From assembly GCA_019420325.1 (NCBI GenBank), contig JAHZHK010000028.1:7729-25406 (forward strand): 17,678 nucleotides of DNA. Direction: 5' to 3'. Position numbers and translations under genes: made by a program. The notes under the pieces were generated by a model. The model did not search any database, had not been told where the DNA came from, and saw only the letters and a program-made list of their open reading frames with translations. Positions 1 through 7,340 of the stretch are shown here, piece by piece (position 1 is the first letter of the stretch; every line of letters begins with the position of its first letter). Source of the DNA: Coriobacteriaceae bacterium (GTDB lineage: Bacteria; Actinomycetota; Coriobacteriia; Coriobacteriales; UMGS124).

Positions 1-625
1 CGAGTTTGCCAGCACGGGCAATCGGCGTGTGGCCCACGATTTGATCGAGGTCAGCAAGGGCCCCGTAGAGCATGTCGGACACGTCAGCCCACACGGGGCC
101 GGGAGCCTGCCAGCCTCCCCTGGAGGCGCCGGCGCTGTCGAGAGCAGCCCATTGGCCTGAGTCGCAGAGCATCGCGTTGAGGCAGGCGGCGATGTCGGCG
201 GGCGTCTTGTCCACCTCTGCCAGGTATTCGTCGGCCCACTCCTGCGTGATGCCCGCATGGCAGCACAAAAACGAGCCCACCGTCGTGGCCATTTGCACAT
301 GGAGGCGGTCCTCGAGCACATCGCGCACCTCGCGCATAATGCCCGGCATCGTGCCCGAGCCCACGCGGCCACGAATGTAGCACAGGTCATGGTTGCCCAT
401 GAGGACGTCGACCCTCACGCCCTCAGCACGGCGAGCCTCCACCCAATCTGCCTGGTAGGAAAGGGCGTCAAGGGCACGGCGCTCAGTGGCTCCCCAATCG
501 TCGCACGCATCGCCCAAGAACACGACGCGCCCCACGGCCAGCTCGGGGTCGCGCACATATCCCAACAGGTGGGGCAGGATAAAAGGCTGCTTGAGGTGGA
601 GGTCTCCGAGAACAAGTGTCGACAT
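1..625 (-). CDS. Calcineurin-like metallophosphoesterase, 3' end beyond the window
   Basis: The minus strand is open from an ATG at 625 to the window edge, giving about 208 residues without a stop. The protein begins MSTLVLGDLHLKQPF and carries the ordered metal-binding motifs of the calcineurin-like phosphoesterase fold: GDLH near the N-terminus, GDACDD, GNHD, CCHAG and, close to the edge, GHTP. The family uses two metal ions to hydrolyse phosphomono- or phosphodiesters. The compact motif spacing and GHTP element resemble bacterial serine/threonine or diadenosine tetraphosphate phosphatases, but the substrate cannot be read from sequence. An AAAGG five bases before the ATG is a plausible ribosome-binding site, and a good promoter lies at 666-694. 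The C-terminus is not visible. The family is confident, the substrate is not. Confidence 0.88.
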   Translation of the reverse strand, partial: MSTLVLGDLHLKQPFILPHLLGYVRDPELAVGRVVFLGDACDDWGATERRALDALSYQADWVEARRAEGVRVDVLMGNHDLCYIRGRVGSGTMPGIMREVRDVLEDRLHVQMATTVGSFLCCHAGITQEWADEYLAEVDKTPADIAACLNAMLCDSGQWAALDSAGASRGGWQAPGPVWADVSDMLYGALADLDQIVGHTPIARAGKL

Positions 626-665
626 GGGGGCCTTTCGGTTGGGGCCGCAATAACCAAACGCAACG

Positions 666-694
666 ATTGTACCCGTTGCCGCGCAAAGCGACAA
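666..694 (-). promoter_or_regulatory. Sigma-70-type promoter of the metallophosphoesterase gene
   Basis: On the minus strand a -35 element TTGTCG (689-694) and a -10 element TACAAT (666-671) are separated by exactly 17 bp. They lie about 40 bp upstream of the ATG at 625 and just downstream of the terminator of the preceding gene. Confidence 0.6.
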
Positions 695-710
695 AACCAT
701 CGGAATATGC

Positions 711-747
711 AAAAGGCCGCTCGCCCACGTGGGAGGCAAGCGGCCTT
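711..747 (-). terminator. Rho-independent terminator after the SulP transporter gene
   Basis: Perfect 9-bp arms AAGGCCGCT (713-721) and AGCGGCCTT (739-747) form a stem that ends in TTTT when read on the minus strand. It begins about 20 bases after the stop codon of the transporter gene. Confidence 0.8.
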
Positions 748-766
748 GAGGAAAAGCGAGCGCGCG

Positions 767-2452
767 CTAGGCAGCCTTCTGTGCCTGCTCGTCGGCAGCG
801 ACGAGCTCGCGGGCATGAGCGATGGCGTCGTCGATGTTGGGGCGGAAGTGCTCCTCGCCCACCAGCTCGACAAAGCCGGCATGACGCATGGCAGCCATGG
901 GCTGCTCGTTGGCGTGGCTGATGATGAGCTGCACGCCGTTCTCCTTGCAGTACTCGTAGAGGTTCTCCAGGGCGTTCATGCCCGAGGAGTCAAGCGAGGG
1001 CACGCCGCGCATGCGGATGATGAGGTAGCGGGTGAACTCCTTGACCGAAATGTCGGTGATGCGGTCGGTCATGCCGAAGAACATGGGACCGTTGATCTCG
1101 TAGACGCGCACGCTCTTGGGAAGCTCGCGCAGATGCGTGACCTCGGAGTTCTCGTCGCAGTAGTACTTCCAGCCCTTGACCTCGGTCTCCTCGCTCACCA
1201 TCTTCATGAAGAGGACCACCGTGATGGTCATGCCGGCAGCGATGGCCGTGACCAGGTCGAACACAATGGTGAGGACGAACGTGAGGAGCAGCGCCGCCAC
1301 GGCGCCCTTCGATGCGGTGCGGCACAGGTGCGCGAAGTTGCGCCAGCCGCTCATGTTGTAGGCCACCTGCAGCAGGATGGCGGCGATGGTGGGCATGGGG
1401 ATGAGCGCGGCATAGGGCATGAGGAAAACGAGCACCAAAAGCAGCACGACGGCGTGCACCATGCCGGCGATGGGCGTGCGGCCGCCGCTCTTGACATTGG
1501 CGGCCGTGCGGGCGATGGCGCCCGTGGCGGGGATACCGCCGAACAGGACCGAGCCGATGTTGCCCACACCCTGGGCCACGAGCTCCATATTGCAGCGATG
1601 GTGAGCCGAGATCATGGAGTCGGCCACGACGCACGAAAGCAGGGACTCAATGGCTGCCAGGATGGCGATGGTGACGCCGTTGGACAGCTCGTTGCGGAAA
1701 AGCTCGAAGCTGAGCTGGGGCGCCTGGAACTGAGGGAGGCCGGCCTGGATGGTGTAGAGGTCGCCGATGGTGTTCACGTTCATGCCGAAGAGCGGCACCA
1801 TGACGGCTCCGACGATGACGGCGACAAGCGAGCCGGGGATCTTGTCGTTGACGCGAGGCCACAGGATGAGAATGGCCAGGCACACAAGGCCCACGAGCAG
1901 GGCCTGCCAGTTAAAGGTAAAGATGTTGGCGGCCACGGCGGCAAGCTTGTCGGCGGCGTCGATGGTGACCGTGCCGGCGGGGTAGGTAAGGCCCAAGAAA
2001 TCCTTGATCTGGCCGATGACGATGGTGACGGCGATGCCGGCGGTGAAGCCGGTCGTGATGGTGTAGGGCACGAAGCGAATGAGCGTACCGAGTTTGAGCA
2101 GGCCCATCAAGATGAGAATCACGCCAGCAATAAGCGTGGCGGCCACAAGGCCCTCGAGGCCGTCGGTGGCGACAATACCTGCGACGATGGTTGCAAACGC
2201 GGCGGTGGGACCTGAGATCTGGACGCGCGAGCCACCAAGCATGGCAATGAGGAAGCCAGCGACGATGGCCGTGTAGATGCCGCGCTCAGGGCTCACGCCC
2301 GAGGCGATGGCAAGCGCGATGGAGAGCGGCAGCGCCACGACCGCCACGACGATGCCCGAGACGATGTCCTTCGGGATCTGGCGGCGCAATTCCTCCTTGC
2401 TGGAATGCTTGATGACGCTGAACAGAATCGGTTTAATCTTGTCGCGCTGCAT
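767..2452 (-). CDS. SulP family anion transporter with C-terminal STAS domain
   Basis: The 561-residue product matches a full-length SulP/SLC26 transporter. The first roughly 430 residues are a series of hydrophobic helices, including the family-typical stretch around GPTAAFATIVAGIV and the DIVSGIVVAVVALPLSIALA entry. A STAS domain spans about residues 446-550, with the SLDSSG loop at about 486-491. SulP proteins move anions such as sulfate, bicarbonate or C4-dicarboxylates across the cytoplasmic membrane, and the STAS domain is usually regulatory. The substrate is undetermined. The ATG at 2452 lacks a strong Shine-Dalgarno, but the hydrophobic domain starts shortly after it and no better start is seen. 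The gene has its own terminator and stands alone. A 7-1-7 palindrome lies upstream at 2489-2503. Confidence 0.93.
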   Translation of the reverse strand: MQRDKIKPILFSVIKHSSKEELRRQIPKDIVSGIVVAVVALPLSIALAIASGVSPERGIYTAIVAGFLIAMLGGSRVQISGPTAAFATIVAGIVATDGLEGLVAATLIAGVILILMGLLKLGTLIRFVPYTITTGFTAGIAVTIVIGQIKDFLGLTYPAGTVTIDAADKLAAVAANIFTFNWQALLVGLVCLAILILWPRVNDKIPGSLVAVIVGAVMVPLFGMNVNTIGDLYTIQAGLPQFQAPQLSFELFRNELSNGVTIAILAAIESLLSCVVADSMISAHHRCNMELVAQGVGNIGSVLFGGIPATGAIARTAANVKSGGRTPIAGMVHAVVLLLVLVFLMPYAALIPMPTIAAILLQVAYNMSGWRNFAHLCRTASKGAVAALLLTFVLTIVFDLVTAIAAGMTITVVLFMKMVSEETEVKGWKYYCDENSEVTHLRELPKSVRVYEINGPMFFGMTDRITDISVKEFTRYLIIRMRGVPSLDSSGMNALENLYEYCKENGVQLIISHANEQPMAAMRHAGFVELVGEEHFRPNIDDAIAHARELVAADEQAQKAA

Positions 2453-2488
2453 GGGCCTGGTTTCTTCTCGAATGGGTATAAGTAATAA

Positions 2489-2503
2489 TTTCTCGTCGAG
2501 AAA
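2489..2503. promoter_or_regulatory. Palindromic possible operator upstream of the SulP gene
   Basis: TTTCTCG and CGAGAAA flank one central base, forming a perfect 7-1-7 palindrome about 37 bp upstream of the transporter ATG. A TTATAC -10-like element lies at 2476-2481 on the minus strand, so the palindrome would cover the -35 position. No bound regulator can be inferred. Confidence 0.35.
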
Positions 2504-2585
2504 GGCGAGGGAGCCATTTTAGCGCGCAAAATATGTCTGAACCCAAGTCTACAAAACCGCCAGCGCACTGACGCATGGCCAACAA

Positions 2586-2612
2586 ATTGGGCGGGCACAA
2601 GGCCCGCCCAAT
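2586..2612 (-). terminator. Rho-independent terminator after the flavodoxin gene
   Basis: Perfect 11-bp arms ATTGGGCGGGC (2586-2596) and GCCCGCCCAAT (2602-2612) enclose a 5-base loop. On the minus strand the stem is followed by TTTGTT, about 63 bases after the flavodoxin stop. Confidence 0.75.
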
Positions 2613-2675
2613 GAGCGACTTCTTTATATCAGACGATGGCACCCGCGAGTCGTAAGCCCCGCGAGACCGCGGCCC

Positions 2676-3191
2676 TTACAGGTTCTCCTTCAGCCAGGCG
2701 TCGATGGCGTCGCCGGACTGCGTCACCAGATGGCCCATGAGGGAAAGCACGGGCGCCACCGTCGCACCGGGGCAGACGGCTTCGATCTTGCGGTCGGTGC
2801 CCGAGGCGCCGCTACCGCCGTTGGTGCAGAACGGCAGAATCTTCTTTCCCGCAAAGTCAAGCGACTCCAAGAAGGTGTACACGGCCATGGGCATATCACC
2901 GCACCAGTTGGGATAGCCCAGGATCACTGTGTCGTAAGCGTCCAGGCTCTCGGGCATCTCGCGCAGCTCGGGGCGGGCGTGCGTGGCAAGCTCGTTGCGC
3001 GCTTCCTCAACGCAGCCCCGGTAGTCGGCGGAATACGGTTTGGCGGTAGCGATCTCAAACAGCTCGCTGTCCGTGCGCTCGGCGATCATCTGCGCGGCAG
3101 TGGCCGTGTGGCCCTGCGGCAGGTCGACGATGTCGCCGGCGACGTAGTTCTGGCCGGCACGGCTGAAATAGGCGATGAGGACGTTGGACAT
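2676..3191 (-). CDS. Flavodoxin family protein
   Basis: This is a 171-residue flavodoxin-fold protein. The N-terminus MSNVLIAYFSRAGQNY is a beta strand followed by the FMN phosphate-binding loop (SRAGQN). VILGYPNWCGDMP and FCTNGGSGASG are the typical flavin-contact loops of the long-chain flavodoxin_4 type found in gut anaerobes. It should be a cytoplasmic FMN protein that carries or transfers electrons to an unknown partner. The open frame extends 24 codons upstream to 3263, but the ATG at 3191 is preferred: AAAAGGGG precedes it at proper distance and the fold starts at once. It lies 84 bp downstream of the dihydrouridine synthase gene on the same strand, so co-transcription is possible. A strong terminator follows. 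Confidence 0.9.
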   Translation of the reverse strand: MSNVLIAYFSRAGQNYVAGDIVDLPQGHTATAAQMIAERTDSELFEIATAKPYSADYRGCVEEARNELATHARPELREMPESLDAYDTVILGYPNWCGDMPMAVYTFLESLDFAGKKILPFCTNGGSGASGTDRKIEAVCPGATVAPVLSLMGHLVTQSGDAIDAWLKENL

Positions 3192-3275
3192 GGAGATACC
3201 CCTTTTCGATTGGCAGCGTTCGCACGGCGGATGGTTGAGACGATCGCAACGCCTTCTTCCCATTCTGCGCCCGCG

Positions 3276-4241
3276 TCAACGCAGGCATGGCGCATCTGCA
3301 AACGCCTGTGTGCAAAAGATACGCTCGACGGCGGCCGCATACTCGGCCTGGCCGCGCACGCCCCTCACGGCAAGGTGGACCGATGCCGGATCGGCAAAGC
3401 AGCACTTGGCATAGGACCACCACTCCTTCATGCGTGCGGCCGCGTTGTCGGCGCCCATGAGCTCCTCGTATTCGCAAAAGAGCCTGTCGTGGAAATGCTC
3501 AAGCTCGCCCAACGTGGCAGCCTGGCCGCCCCGAATCATGCGCGCAAGGGCCGGGTTGGCAACGATTCCCCTGCCCAGCATCACATGGCGGGTCTCAGGA
3601 TAGGCCGCAAGCAGTGCCTCAAAATCGCCAACAGCAAAGATGTCGCCGTTGTAGGCAACGGGAAACGGCGCCTTCTCCAGCGTGGCGCCATACGGCTCCC
3701 ACCGAGGTTTTCCCTGGTAGCGGTCCTTTTGCACCCGCGGGTGAACGATGAGCTCGGCAAGCGGCAGGCGGCAATACAGATCGAGGAGCCTTGCGTACTC
3801 GCCGTCGTCGGTGATGCCGAGCCGCGTCTTGACCGACACCGGCAGAGGCGACCTGGCACATATGTCTTGCAGGAAGACCTCGAGGTCGTCGGGGTTACGC
3901 AGAAAACCGGAGCCTTTGCCCTTGGCGACGACCGTGCCCGACGGGCAGCCCAGGTTCAGGTTGACTTCCTTGTAACCCATGTCCGCAAGCAGATGCGCGG
4001 CATGCACGAACTCGTCGGCGTTCTTCGTCAGCAACTGGGGCACGACGTCGAGGCCCGGGCTGTTGAGCGGGTCAAGCTCCTCGCGCGCCCGCTGGCCAAA
4101 GGTGGAACCCAGCCGCGGCGGGGAGATGAACGGTGTGTAGTAGCGCTCGAGCGCGCCGAAGCACTGCGCGTGCACGCGTCGGAACACGTGCCCCGTGACC
4201 CCCTCCATGGGGGCAAGCAACAGGATTGTCGGTCTCATCAT
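3276..4241 (-). CDS. dus: tRNA-dihydrouridine synthase
   Basis: The 321-residue product belongs to the Dus family (COG0042), FMN enzymes that use NADPH to reduce specific uridines in tRNA to dihydrouridine. It shows the N-terminal LAPMEGVTG motif and GCPSGTVVAKGKGSGFL with the catalytic cysteine at about residue 99. It also has KTRLG, VHPR, the flavin-phosphate motif YNGDIF, and LGRGIVANP. The GCPS and GKGSG pattern is closer to DusC-like enzymes than to DusB, but the exact uridine target is not assignable. The frame stays open to 4496, but those extra residues are low-complexity and unlike the family. AAAAGG stands nine bases before the ATG at 4241. An alternative ATG follows at 4238. Confidence 0.9.
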   Translation of the reverse strand: MMRPTILLLAPMEGVTGHVFRRVHAQCFGALERYYTPFISPPRLGSTFGQRAREELDPLNSPGLDVVPQLLTKNADEFVHAAHLLADMGYKEVNLNLGCPSGTVVAKGKGSGFLRNPDDLEVFLQDICARSPLPVSVKTRLGITDDGEYARLLDLYCRLPLAELIVHPRVQKDRYQGKPRWEPYGATLEKAPFPVAYNGDIFAVGDFEALLAAYPETRHVMLGRGIVANPALARMIRGGQAATLGELEHFHDRLFCEYEELMGADNAAARMKEWWSYAKCCFADPASVHLAVRGVRGQAEYAAAVERIFCTQAFADAPCLR

Positions 4242-4532
4242 CTGTGGTGGCCTTTTGACTGGATGCGACGGGGCGCCGTCGGCAGATACGGGAACTTGCG
4301 GCGGAGACCCTGCCCCGCCCAGGCGCGACAGTGTAGACGTTTTCGTGCCCCCTAAAGCAAGGAAATAGCAAGAACACGCGCAAATGCAGGCGATATACAA
4401 TCGGGGCACCGCGACAGAGCCCCTATATAGCAGCAAGCGCGGCTCCAATCGAAACCGCACTTGCCACCTGGTAGTATTCGCAGCCTCTCCTCCCATCGCG
4501 CCACTCGCGCCTCCCGCCCCGGCACGCGGGCT
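4242..4532. other. Intergenic region between the dus and aldo/keto reductase genes
   Basis: This stretch of 291 bases has no convincing gene. It contains an inverted repeat at 4433-4464 and, next to it, a weaker GGGGC/GCCCC dyad flanked by ATATA and TATAT at about 4393-4428. The dus promoter should lie here, but I see no element pair good enough to name. Confidence 0.5.
4433..4464. repeat. Inverted repeat, possible terminator stem after the aldo/keto reductase gene
   Basis: GCAAGCGCGG (4433-4442) pairs with CCGCACTTGC (4455-4464) over 10 bp with one G-T pair and a 12-base loop. No T-run follows on either strand, so it may be a weak terminator or part of the dus leader. Confidence 0.35.
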
Positions 4533-5372
4533 TTACAGAATGGACATGAACCACTCGACCGTCTTGGGGTCGTAGTGGGAAAAGAACAGGCTCTCGCCCC
4601 CGTCGAGCGCCTCAACGGCAGCCATGTCCTCGCCCGTCAGCCTGAAGTCGAAGAGCTCGAAGTTCTCGCGCATGCGCTCCTTGTGGACGGACTTGGGGAT
4701 GATCACCACACCGCTCTGGAGCAGGAAGCGCAACGCCACCTGCGCGGCGCTCTTACCGTACTTGACGCCGATGCCGGCGAGCACCGGATTGGTGAACATG
4801 TCCTTGCGCCCCTCGGCGAACGACCCCCACGACTCGATTTGGCAGCCATACTTCGTAAGATATTCCCGCGCCAGCCTCTGCTGCTGAAACACGTGAGTCT
4901 CCACCTGGTTTACGGCGGGCTTCACCCGGGCAAAGTGCTGAATGTCCAGGTAGCGGTCAGGCACGAAGTTGGAGACGCCGATGGCGCGCAGCTTGCCCGC
5001 GTCGTAGGCCTCCTCCATGGCGCGGTAGGTGCCGTAGTAGTCGCCAAACGGTTGGTGGATGAGCAGAAGGTCGAGGTAGTCGGTGCGCAGCTTCTTCAGC
5101 GACTCGGCGATGGAGGCCTTGGCCGCCTCGTAGCCGGCGTTGGTGATCCACACCTTGGTGGTTAGGAAGAACTCTTCGCGGGGCAGCCCCGACTCGGCCA
5201 GCGCCGCGCCCACGCCCTCTTCGTTGCAGTAGGCCTGAGCCGTGTCGATGCTGCGGTAACCCACCTCGATGGCGTCGAGTACGCATCGCTTCGTGTCCTC
5301 GGGCGGCGTCTGGTACACGCCGTAGCCGAGCTGGGGCATCTTGATGCCGTTGTTAAGGGTTACATACTCCAT
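4533..5372 (-). CDS. Aldo/keto reductase
   Basis: This is a full-length 279-residue aldo/keto reductase, a soluble TIM-barrel enzyme reducing carbonyl groups with NADPH. The catalytic tetrad is visible as D43 and Y48 in SIDTAQAY, K73 in TTKVW and H106 in LIHQP. The C-terminal cofactor motif IPKSVHKERMREN is intact. The sequence is close to the 2,5-diketo-gluconate reductase/prostaglandin F synthase type, in which the physiological substrate is rarely certain. The ATG at 5372 is supported by GGAGG seven bases upstream. The gene diverges from a LysR regulator at 5498, which probably controls it through the 125-bp gap between them. Confidence 0.93.
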   Translation of the reverse strand: MEYVTLNNGIKMPQLGYGVYQTPPEDTKRCVLDAIEVGYRSIDTAQAYCNEEGVGAALAESGLPREEFFLTTKVWITNAGYEAAKASIAESLKKLRTDYLDLLLIHQPFGDYYGTYRAMEEAYDAGKLRAIGVSNFVPDRYLDIQHFARVKPAVNQVETHVFQQQRLAREYLTKYGCQIESWGSFAEGRKDMFTNPVLAGIGVKYGKSAAQVALRFLLQSGVVIIPKSVHKERMRENFELFDFRLTGEDMAAVEALDGGESLFFSHYDPKTVEWFMSIL

Positions 5373-5406
5373 GTGACAACCTCCAAATTATGAAAAGCCA
5401 ACGGGA

Positions 5407-5422
5407 CACATTGCGTAATGTG
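5407..5422. promoter_or_regulatory. Candidate LysR operator between divergent genes
   Basis: CACATT and AATGTG flank GCGT, a perfect 6-4-6 inverted repeat in the gap between the aldo/keto reductase and the LysR gene. It includes the ATT...AAT core typical of the T-N11-A boxes bound by LysR proteins. Location and shape fit an operator; binding is inferred. Confidence 0.45.
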
Positions 5423-5497
5423 CTCCGTATTGCCTGCGATGTACACTATCGATGTTGCAATCTGCTTTTCATTTTGCGAAACGTGAGGAATGCCGCC

Positions 5498-6310
5498 ATG
5501 CTTGACCTGGCCGAACTCGAACAACTTGTCGCCTTTGCCGAGCTGGGCACGTTGAGCCGTGCGGCCGAGGAGCTCCACATCTCCACGCCTTCGCTCACCC
5601 GCTCCATGCGCCACATCGAGCAGGCCTTTGGCGTGCCCCTGTTCACCAGGAGCAAGAACCGAATCGAGCTCAACGAGACGGGTCGGCTGGCAGTGGAGCG
5701 GGCGCGCGGTCTTCTGCGCGAGGAACAGGACGCCTTGCGACAGGTCCGGGCCTTCGACCAGCGGCAGCACACCGTCGTGGTGAGGTCGTGCGCGCCGGCC
5801 CCGCTGCTGCAGGCCCAGCTCGAACTAAGCAGGCGACAGGTCGGCAAGGCGGTGAACGCCCAGGTGTGCCCCACCAACGAGGTGCTCGGCTCCTGGCGCG
5901 ACGGCTCCTGCGACGTCGCAATCGTCCCGTTCCAAACTGAGGGCGCCCATACCTTCCTGCAAGAGCAGCTCTTCGTCTGCGTGCCCGAAAACCACGAGCT
6001 GGCTCGCCACACAAATCTGAGCTTCGAGACAATCAACGGCTTCAATTTCCTGCTGCGCACGGAGCTGGGCTTCTGGGACGCCTTGTGCCGCAGAAAGATG
6101 CCCTCCTCCAAGTTTCTGGTACAAACCGACAAAGCCGCGTTCGACGAGCTCGTCGCGGCGTCGTCTTTACCATGCTTCACCTCGGACTACGCCCCACTGC
6201 GAGGCGATCACCCGGGTCGCGTCGAAATCCCCTTGACCGACGACGACGCACACGTGACGTTCTACCTGCTGGAACGTAAACCTATCGCCCGCGCGTCATC
6301 GCGTCGATGA
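5498..6310 (+). CDS. LysR-type transcriptional regulator
   Basis: The 270-residue product starts with a LysR winged helix-turn-helix (residues about 4-62, LEQLVAFAELGTLSRAAEEL to LFTRSKNRIELNETG), followed by a linker helix and a periplasmic-binding-like effector domain. The start at 5498 is chosen over the upstream in-frame ATG at 5390 because the family fold begins there and GAGGAA precedes it. It likely regulates the divergent aldo/keto reductase and itself; the effector is unknown. At 270 residues it is somewhat short for the family (about 290-310). Its end, FYLLERKPIARASSRR, lacks the usual C-terminal helix. The last 29 bases overlap a protein-like tail on the other strand, so the C-terminus may have been altered by rearrangement. 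Confidence 0.88.
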   Translation: MLDLAELEQLVAFAELGTLSRAAEELHISTPSLTRSMRHIEQAFGVPLFTRSKNRIELNETGRLAVERARGLLREEQDALRQVRAFDQRQHTVVVRSCAPAPLLQAQLELSRRQVGKAVNAQVCPTNEVLGSWRDGSCDVAIVPFQTEGAHTFLQEQLFVCVPENHELARHTNLSFETINGFNFLLRTELGFWDALCRRKMPSSKFLVQTDKAAFDELVAASSLPCFTSDYAPLRGDHPGRVEIPLTDDDAHVTFYLLERKPIARASSRR

Positions 6311-6768
6311 AGCGCACCGCGGGATTGGGCACCTCCGGCCGATACATGATACCTTAGGTCACCGCGCAGCATCTCTGCCATCTCGTCATCAAAAAACTTG
6401 CCGGCGCCCTTCACGAGGTAGTTGTACAGCGCGTCGGCACTGTCGGTGACGCCAAGCTTCTCCTGCACCGAAGTACCCGCAGCAATCATCATACCGGCGC
6501 AGCGACGCTGCTGACCGCCCAGCCAGTTCTTCTTCTCAACCACAAGCACATCGCACCCGACCGAAGCGGCCTCAACGGCGGCGGGGGCACCGCCCGAACC
6601 CGATCCCACGACGATGACGTCCGCCTCGTCGTCCCAGCGGGACACGCCGTAGGGCATGCCAATCCCAGCCGACGCCCCCTCGGCGCGGCCCAGTGCAGGA
6701 GCGACCGCGCCGACGGCGGCAGCGGCCGACCCTGCCAAAAAAGCTTTGCGAGAAACAATGCTTTCCAT
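6262..6768 (-). pseudogene. N-terminal remnant of an exported FAD-dependent flavoprotein
   Basis: The minus-strand frame starts at an ATG (6768) with GAGGGG eight bases upstream. It encodes a signal region (SRKAFLAGSAAAAVGAVAPAL), resembling a Tat signal with RK instead of RR, then a dinucleotide-binding fold (DVIVVGSGSGGAPAAVEAA, DVLVVEKKN). It continues like flavocytochrome c/fumarate-reductase-type flavoproteins up to FFDDEMAEML. After about residue 137 (near 6357) the similarity stops, where these proteins normally run for another 350-450 residues. The frame ends at 6262 in arginine-rich sequence typical of a wrong frame. Another minus frame, 6282-6353, encodes a natural-looking 23-residue tail containing YRPEVPNPAVRFIDAM. 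I infer an internal deletion and frame change. Confidence 0.8.
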
Positions 6769-6835
6769 GAGCAATCCCCTCTCTTGCCTGTGTGTCGAAC
6801 CAGACGTCCGGCGTACCTGTCGGAGAGGAAGGCCT

Positions 6836-7111
6836 ATGAACACGCGCCACGTCTGCGAGTTTGTCGAGTTCGCCAAAACGCTCAACTACACCCAGACCGC
6901 AAAGCGTCTGTTCATCTCCCCCACCGCGCTCACCAAGCACATCCACGACCTGGAACGTGACATCGGCATAACCCTGGCGGCAAGCTCCGGCACGGTGACG
7001 ACGCTCACCCCGGCCGGCAAGGTCTTCGCCCAAGAGGCCCCCGGGCATCGTGGGATCGGTACAGACGCGGCGGGCGCAGCGGATTCGGTCAACAGTCGCC
7101 CGACTGCGTAG
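6836..7111 (+). pseudogene. Truncated LysR-type regulator, DNA-binding domain only
   Basis: From an ATG at 6836, preceded by GGAGAGGAAGG, the frame encodes an intact LysR helix-turn-helix of about 60 residues (NTRHVCEFVEFAKTLNYTQTAKRLF, ISPTALTKHIHDLERDIG, LTPAGKVF). Family similarity is lost at about residue 65 and a stop follows at 7111. The effector domain of about 200 residues is absent. It diverges from the flavoprotein remnant with a 67-bp gap, the usual regulator-target arrangement, so the two are probably relics of one module. A functional stand-alone 91-residue DNA-binding protein cannot be excluded, since start and helix-turn-helix are intact. Confidence 0.75.
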
Positions 7112-7340
7112 CATGCGACCCCGCAGTGCCCACCCCACCTGCATCTGCACCCTCACAACGTCGAGCAGCCCGCGTCACAAGCGCATCGCTTAACGGGAAG
7201 CCTGTCGTCTGATAGGCAATCGCTCGCACCTTATAGGGCATCCCTTCAGGGGTCTCGATGACATCGAGCCGTACCATTCAACCACGCGCCGCGACTAAAC
7301 GGCGCAAAGAACTGACTCACGTTTTGAGGGGATGGTCTAC
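7112..7340. other. Probable relic DNA upstream of the NMO-like gene
   Basis: This stretch separates the LysR fragment from the NMO-like gene. A minus frame from 7277 encodes MVRLDVIETPEGMPYKVRAI and continues in a protein-like way for about 40 residues (YQTTGFPLSDALVTRAARR) before turning into low-complexity sequence. It may be the tail of a lost gene, perhaps a LysR effector domain, but I cannot identify it. The palindrome CTCGATG-A-CATCGAG lies at 7254-7268. The NMO-like gene promoter should lie here; I see none clearly. Confidence 0.35.

Noticed and set aside
257..2215. A 652-codon open frame on the plus strand
   Set aside because: It lies opposite the well-supported metallophosphoesterase and SulP genes, is rich in histidine, glycine, aspartate and alanine, and crosses a terminator; it is a high-GC antisense artefact.
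2730..4355. A 541-codon plus-strand open frame opposite the flavodoxin and dus genes
   Set aside because: It spans two real genes and their gap, with no domain similarity or ribosome-binding site.
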